Made by a program: the position numbers and the translations under genes. From the NCBI GenBank assembly GCA_964499015.1, contig CAZCJA010000039.1, positions 1 to 21,202 of the forward strand: a stretch of DNA of 21,202 bases, given 5' to 3'. The number at the start of each line of letters is the position of its first letter. Positions within the stretch are counted from its first letter, which is position 1. The DNA is from CAZCJA01 sp964499015 (GTDB taxonomy: Bacteria; Elusimicrobiota; Elusimicrobia; F11). Below the pieces are notes generated by a model, which was not told the DNA's origin, searched no databases, and was given only the letters and a program-made list of their open reading frames with translations. Positions 17,125-21,202 of the stretch are shown in pieces.

Positions 17125-18573
17125 CGGTTTTCGCTCATTCCACTTCGTCTCGTTCAAGAACGCGTTTGCCACGCGCATCAGCAAACCGTCTTGAAAGTAA
17201 TCGGCCAGGAATTGAACGCCGATCGGCAGCTTGTTCGACGAAAATCCGCCCGGAACGGAAATGCCGGGAACGCCGGCCAGGTTGCAGGGGATCGTAAAAA
17301 TATCGGAGAGATACATGGTCAACGGATCGTCGGTTTTTTCGCCGATTTTAAACGCGGGCGTCGGCGCGACCGGCGTGAGGATCACGTCCACTTTTTTAAA
17401 AGCCTCGACAAAATCGTTTTTGATCAGCGTGCGCACTTTCTGCGCTTTCGAATAAAACGCGTCGTAATAACCGGAGGAGAGCGCATAGGTGCCGATCAAA
17501 ATGCGGCGTTTCACTTCGGAACCGAAGCCGTCGTGGCGGTTAAGCCCGTACTGCTCGACCAAATTGCCAGCGTTTTGGTTGCGGAACCCGTAGCGCATGC
17601 CGTCAAAGCGCGCCAAGTTCGAACTCGCCTCGCTCGGCGCGATGATGTAATAAACGGGCAGGGCCGCGTCGGAGTTGGGCAATGAAATGTCGATGATTTC
17701 CGCGCCGAGTTTTTTCAAAACGGCCGCGGCGTCGCGCGTGGCCTTCTCCACTTCCGGGTCCAAGCCTTTAACAAAATATTCTTTGGGCAAACCGATCTTA
17801 AGCCCTTTGACGTCTTTCTTGGTTTCCGCGATGTAATCGGACACCGGTTTATCAACGGACGTCGAATCGCGCTCGTCTTTGCCGCTGATCACGCTCATAA
17901 CCAAGGCCATGTCGTCCGCCGAATGCGTGAACGGACCGATTTGATCCAGGGACGAGGCGAACGCCACCAAACCGTAGCGCGAAACGCGGCCGTAGGTGGG
18001 CTTCATGCCGAGAATTCCGCAGAGCGAGGCCGGCTGGCGAATGGAACCGCCGGTGTCAGAACCAAGTGAAACGGGCACCGTGCGCGCCGCGACCGCAACC
18101 GCGCTGCCGCCGGAGGATCCGCCCGGAATACGCGTTTTGTCCCAGGGGTTTCTGGTGGGCCCGAACGCCGAAAATTCGGTGGAGGATCCCATCGCAAACT
18201 CGTCCATGTTGGCTTTGCCGACAAAAACCGCGCCTTCGGCGCGCAAGCGTTCCACGGCGGTGGCTTCATAGGGAGCGACGTAGTCGCCCAAAATTTTGGA
18301 GGCGCAGGTGGTTTTGGCGCCTTTGACCATCATGTTGTCTTTAATGGCAATCGGCACGCCGGCCAAACGGCCCGCAGGTTTTCCCGCTTTAATTTTCTCG
18401 TCAACCGCTTCCGCCTGCTTCAACGCGTCCTGCTCAAGAACGCTGATGTAAGCGTTCAAGTCGTTATTTTTTTTAATCGCATTCAACGCCGCCGTGACCA
18501 CGTCTTTGGCGGAAAATTTTTTGGCGTTAACGCCGGCCGCGATTTCGACGGCGGTGAGTTCGTTCAAGTTCAT
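17122..18573 (-). CDS. gatA: Aspartyl/glutamyl-tRNA(Asn/Gln) amidotransferase subunit A
   Basis: This is the glutaminase subunit of GatCAB, which releases ammonia from glutamine to convert Glu-tRNA(Gln) or Asp-tRNA(Asn) to the cognate aminoacyl-tRNA in the cytoplasm. The 483-residue length is normal. The amidase signature is complete, with the Ser-cisSer-Lys triad K78 (IAIKDN), S153 (GGSSGGS) and S177 (GSDTGGSIRQPAS). The C-terminus NETKWNERKP is typical, so the repeat element that follows has not truncated it. The start codon overlaps the gatC stop as ATGA and is preceded by GAAGGTG on the coding strand. gatB is not in the window; its absence here is not evidence of absence from the genome. 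Confidence 0.97.
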   Translation of the reverse strand: MNLNELTAVEIAAGVNAKKFSAKDVVTAALNAIKKNNDLNAYISVLEQDALKQAEAVDEKIKAGKPAGRLAGVPIAIKDNMMVKGAKTTCASKILGDYVAPYEATAVERLRAEGAVFVGKANMDEFAMGSSTEFSAFGPTRNPWDKTRIPGGSSGGSAVAVAARTVPVSLGSDTGGSIRQPASLCGILGMKPTYGRVSRYGLVAFASSLDQIGPFTHSADDMALVMSVISGKDERDSTSVDKPVSDYIAETKKDVKGLKIGLPKEYFVKGLDPEVEKATRDAAAVLKKLGAEIIDISLPNSDAALPVYYIIAPSEASSNLARFDGMRYGFRNQNAGNLVEQYGLNRHDGFGSEVKRRILIGTYALSSGYYDAFYSKAQKVRTLIKNDFVEAFKKVDVILTPVAPTPAFKIGEKTDDPLTMYLSDIFTIPCNLAGVPGISVPGGFSSNKLPIGVQFLADYFQDGLLMRVANAFLNETKWNERKP

Positions 18574-18866
18574 TCGATCACCTTCTTCACTTTAAAGAAG
18601 GTTTCTTCTTTTTCAGGGGCATTTTTAAGCAGATCGGGAATAGCCGGGAAGGGCTTGGCCACGTCCTCGCGCCAGACGTTGGACACGTCGAGCGGGTGCG
18701 CGGTCGGCGGCACGTTGTCGGTGTTCTTTTCACGGAGCTGGCTGACGTGGCCCAGAATGCGCTCAAGCTGGACCTGCATTTTCTCCGCTTCCTCGGAGGA
18801 AATTGCGAGGCGCGCCAGCTTGGCCACGTACTCGACGTCTTTTTTGGAAATATTCTTATCGCTCAT
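18570..18866 (-). CDS. gatC: Aspartyl/glutamyl-tRNA(Asn/Gln) amidotransferase subunit C
   Basis: The protein has 98 residues, the usual GatC size. GatC is the small subunit that wraps around the GatA-GatB interface and stabilises it. Family features are visible: an N-terminal helix with VEYVAKLARLAISSEEAEKM, a middle ILGHVSQLREKNTDNVPPTAH, then LREDxV-like WREDVAKPF, and a C-terminal EEETFFKVKKVIE-type end. Its ATG overlaps the pcrA stop as ATGA, and its stop overlaps the gatA start the same way. No Shine-Dalgarno is obvious before its ATG, so translational coupling to pcrA is likely. Confidence 0.96.
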   Translation of the reverse strand: MSDKNISKKDVEYVAKLARLAISSEEAEKMQVQLERILGHVSQLREKNTDNVPPTAHPLDVSNVWREDVAKPFPAIPDLLKNAPEKEETFFKVKKVIE

Positions 18867-21163
18867 AGCGGTTGCAGTGGCGCGTATTTTACAAGAAGCT
18901 TTTTCTTCGCGCCCGAAGCAAAAAAGAAAACGGTGACCTTGGCGTGTTCCCCGGAACCTTCCACCTCGATGACTTTCCCGTCCCCGAAATCCGGATGCTG
19001 GACGCGTTGATTGAGTTTCCAGCTGGCCCCACCTAGCCTCCCCACTGGAGGACGTGGGGAGGAATATTCCTCCCCGTGCCGTTCAACGGGGAGGTTAGGA
19101 GGGGTGTCTTGATTGAACTCGTAATCGGGCTCGACGAATTTTTCGGTGTAGGTCGGCTCGGAGGAAGCCTGGCCTTGCGACTGGAACGACGAGTGCGCGG
19201 TCTTGATCCCCGCCTCATCGATGAATTGCGACGGCAAGTTCATGCGCGGCGTGCCGAAAATGCGGCGGCTGGCGGCGCAGGTGAGATACAGCTTCTTTTT
19301 GGCGCGCGTCATGCCCACATAGGCCAGGCGCCGTTCTTCAGCGAGTTCGTCGATATCGAATTTCGAATCGCCGATCGGGAAGAGCCCGTCTTCCAGGCCC
19401 GTTAGAAACACCGTCGGAAATTCGAGCCCCTTGGATAAGTGGACCGTCATGAGTGTCACCGTGCCGCCCTGATCCTGCCAGGAATCCAAATCCGACATCA
19501 AAGACACTTCCTGCAAAAACCGCGCCAGCGAAGCCCGTGGAACTTCCCCCGTCTCCGAATCGGGCTCTTCTTTTTTAATTTTTTCCTCAAAGTCGACCGC
19601 GGCGTTGATCAATTCATGCAAGTTATCGAGGCGTTCGGCGGCTTCCGGGTCGCTGTCGGCGGCGGAGGCCCACTTGTCCCAATAGCCGGACTCTTCCAGC
19701 GTGCGCCGCACAACTGTGGAAGCCAAATGTTCCGCCGAGACTTTCTGAAACATCTCGATCAAATCGACAAACTGCTTAATGCCGTTGCGCGCCGCGCTGG
19801 AAATGCCGGACACCGCGTGCGCGTTTTGAAACGCTTCCCATAACGAAATGCCCTGCGACGCCGCGTATTGTTCGATCAGTCCGAGCGAGTTTTTGCCAAG
19901 GCCGCGCGCCGGCACGTTCACGATGCGCTTCACCGATAACGAATCCTTGGGATTGACCACGACGCGCAAGTACGCGATGGCGTCCTTCACTTCGGCGCGT
20001 TCGTAGAACCGGAGCGCGCCGACAATTTCATAGGGAATGGCGACGCGGCGAAACGCGTCTTCGAACACGCGCGACTGCGAATTGGTGCGGTAGAAAATAG
20101 CGACGTCCTTAAGATTTCCCTGGCCCTGGGCGACGAGTCGCGAAATTTCATCAACCACAAACCGCGCCTCTTCGTGCTCGTTCATCATCTCGATAAACTT
20201 CACGTCGTCGCCGGGCTCGTTGTCCGTCCAAATTTCCTTATCCTTCCGTTTTTCGTTGTGTTTGATCAGTTTGCCCGCGACCTCGAGAATGTTGGCGCTG
20301 GAACGGTAGTTTTGCTCGAGCTTCACCACTTTGGCGCCCGGATAATCGCGCTCGAACTCCAAAATGTTGCGGATGTTGGCGCCGCGCCAGGAATAAATCG
20401 ATTGATCGTCGTCGCCGACGACGCACACGTTCTTCGTCGGTCCGGCGATGTATTTGGTGAGCAAGTACTGTGCGTGGTTGGTGTCTTGATACTCGTCCAC
20501 CAGCAGATATTGAAAGCGGCGCTGATATTTCTCGCGAATGCTCGGGATATCGCGGAACGCTTCCGTGGTCTTCATAATCAGATCGCCGAAGTCGAGGGCA
20601 TTGGCGGCGCGCATGCGCTTCTGATAGGTCTCGTAGATGCGGCCGACGCGTTCACGGAACGGGTCTCCGCTGGTGGCGGCATGGATGGCGTAGGAGCCCG
20701 CGTCGAGCAAATCGTCTTTGGCGCGGCCGATCGCGTTAACGATTTGGCTCGGCGGAAATTGTTTCTCCTCCAGCATCATCTCTTTCAAAATTTCTTTCAC
20801 CAAGGTGGTTTGATCGTTGCCGTCGTAAACGACGAAGTTGGGATCGAGCCCGATGGTTTTGGATTCGATGCGCAGGAATTTGGCGCCGAACGCGTGAAAT
20901 GTCGACACCCACACGCCGCGGCCTCCGCCTGGAATCAAGGTTTCGACGCGGTGCCGCATTTCAGCGGCCGCCTTGTTGGTGAAGGTCACCGCCAGAATGT
21001 TCCACGGGTTGACGCCATGCGCGATCAAATTGGCGATCCGGCAGACAATGACGCGCGTTTTCCCGGAGCCGGCGCCGGCCAGCACGAGCAGTGGGCCCTG
21101 CAGCGCTTTAACGGCGTCGAGCTGGGGTTCGTTGAGGTTCTTAAAATAGAGGGGTTCGGTCAT
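18863..21163 (-). CDS. pcrA: ATP-dependent 3'-5' DNA helicase PcrA/UvrD (superfamily 1)
   Basis: The protein has 766 residues and acts as a cytoplasmic helicase in repair and replication-fork processing. SF1A motifs appear in order: Q-motif region LNEPQLDAV (10-18), Walker A GAGSGKT (30-36), Ia VTFTNKAAAEM, II LVDEYQDTN (221-229), III VVGDDDQSIYSWRGA (248-262), IV QNYRS (284-288), V TVHLSKGLEF (573-582) and VI RRLAYVGMTRAKK (611-623). A C-terminal Tudor-like domain (QRVQHPDFGDGKV... ~719-764), which in PcrA contacts RNA polymerase, is present. The linker before it contains about 25 residues (688-712) encoded by the palindromic repeat at 19027-19106, an unusual in-frame insertion. The ATG lacks a Shine-Dalgarno. 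It is the first gene of the pcrA-gatC-gatA overlap group. Confidence 0.95.
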   Translation of the reverse strand: MTEPLYFKNLNEPQLDAVKALQGPLLVLAGAGSGKTRVIVCRIANLIAHGVNPWNILAVTFTNKAAAEMRHRVETLIPGGGRGVWVSTFHAFGAKFLRIESKTIGLDPNFVVYDGNDQTTLVKEILKEMMLEEKQFPPSQIVNAIGRAKDDLLDAGSYAIHAATSGDPFRERVGRIYETYQKRMRAANALDFGDLIMKTTEAFRDIPSIREKYQRRFQYLLVDEYQDTNHAQYLLTKYIAGPTKNVCVVGDDDQSIYSWRGANIRNILEFERDYPGAKVVKLEQNYRSSANILEVAGKLIKHNEKRKDKEIWTDNEPGDDVKFIEMMNEHEEARFVVDEISRLVAQGQGNLKDVAIFYRTNSQSRVFEDAFRRVAIPYEIVGALRFYERAEVKDAIAYLRVVVNPKDSLSVKRIVNVPARGLGKNSLGLIEQYAASQGISLWEAFQNAHAVSGISSAARNGIKQFVDLIEMFQKVSAEHLASTVVRRTLEESGYWDKWASAADSDPEAAERLDNLHELINAAVDFEEKIKKEEPDSETGEVPRASLARFLQEVSLMSDLDSWQDQGGTVTLMTVHLSKGLEFPTVFLTGLEDGLFPIGDSKFDIDELAEERRLAYVGMTRAKKKLYLTCAASRRIFGTPRMNLPSQFIDEAGIKTAHSSFQSQGQASSEPTYTEKFVEPDYEFNQDTPPNLPVERHGEEYSSPRPPVGRLGGASWKLNQRVQHPDFGDGKVIEVEGSGEHAKVTVFFFASGAKKKLLVKYAPLQPL
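19027..19106. repeat. Double-hairpin palindromic element inside pcrA
   Basis: Two hairpins with 9-bp stems and 8-nt loops (19037-19062 and 19069-19094) flank a central AATATT. The outer arms are CCCCACCTAG and TTAGGAGGGGTG. It uses the same half-units as 17041-17124 but joined in the opposite order. The reading frame stays open through it, adding proline- and glycine-rich residues (LPVERHGEEYSSPRPPVGRL) to the helicase linker. Confidence 0.85.
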
Positions 21164-21170
21164 TTAATCT

Positions 21171-21202
21171 GTCATTGCGAGGAGCGTAGCGACGAAGCAA
21201 TC
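21171..21202. repeat. Dispersed-type short repeat upstream of pcrA (cut by window edge)
   Basis: The 32 bases to the window end begin GTCATTGCGAGGAGCG and finish CGACGAAGCAATC. This pattern, with ATTGC/GCAAT ends, resembles a short repeat I recall as scattered between genes in several bacterial phyla. It begins 7 bp upstream of the pcrA ATG, so any promoter must lie within or beyond it. Only one copy is in view, so its repeat status rests on memory of the motif. Confidence 0.55.

Noticed and set aside
16930..17685. 251-residue plus-strand frame opposite gatA and the palindromic element
   Set aside because: It is antisense to well-supported genes, crosses the repeat, and shows no conserved motif; it is a GC-rich shadow.

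Overview
The window looks like chromosomal DNA of an uncultivated bacterium. It carries a very large secreted beta-rich repeat protein, a FlgD-Ig-type C-terminal domain, dispersed palindromic elements that intrude into coding sequence, and ordinary bacterial housekeeping genes (pcrA/uvrD, gatC, gatA). This combination recalls Elusimicrobiota, Omnitrophota and similar candidate phyla. That placement is inferred from style only, because no rRNA or other phylogenetic marker is present.

Left region (1-13624, minus strand). A 4302-residue exported protein fills 716-13624. It has a signal peptide, two LamG-like lectin domains and a long mosaic of Ser/Thr/Gly/Asn-rich beta modules. Downstream of it, a second exported gene of the same family starts at 527 and runs off the left edge. 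The giant protein stops in the middle of a module, and the next gene resumes that module, just after its own signal peptide, at the matching residue. An intact copy of the module inside the giant protein (about residues 2415-2661) shows the join. Both genes share an upstream region with identical spacing: an 11-bp block, a -35-like box, a 16-bp spacer, and a -10-like box 6 bp before the ATG. There is no Shine-Dalgarno sequence, which suggests leaderless mRNAs.

Middle region (13625-16000). A 258-bp divergent control region with a 15-bp palindrome separates the giant gene from a plus-strand gene at 13883-16000. That gene encodes a secreted, putative glycoside-hydrolase-like protein with a TIM-barrel-like N-terminal half, a carbohydrate-binding-like domain and a C-terminal FlgD-Ig-like domain. 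The two divergent genes may form a surface-polysaccharide or adhesion locus.

Right region (16006-21202, minus strand). The gene order, in the direction of transcription, is pcrA, gatC, gatA, then a double zinc-ribbon multipass membrane protein. The first three are joined by ATGA stop/start overlaps. A palindromic element of about 80 bp, made of two CCTCCCC/GGGGAGG hairpins, occurs twice. One copy lies in frame inside pcrA, in the linker before the Tudor domain. The other fills the gatA-to-zinc-ribbon gap and supplies the gatA stop codon and the next gene's Shine-Dalgarno. A different dispersed-type repeat flanks the pcrA start at the right edge. I saw no tRNA, rRNA, CRISPR array or transposase gene.
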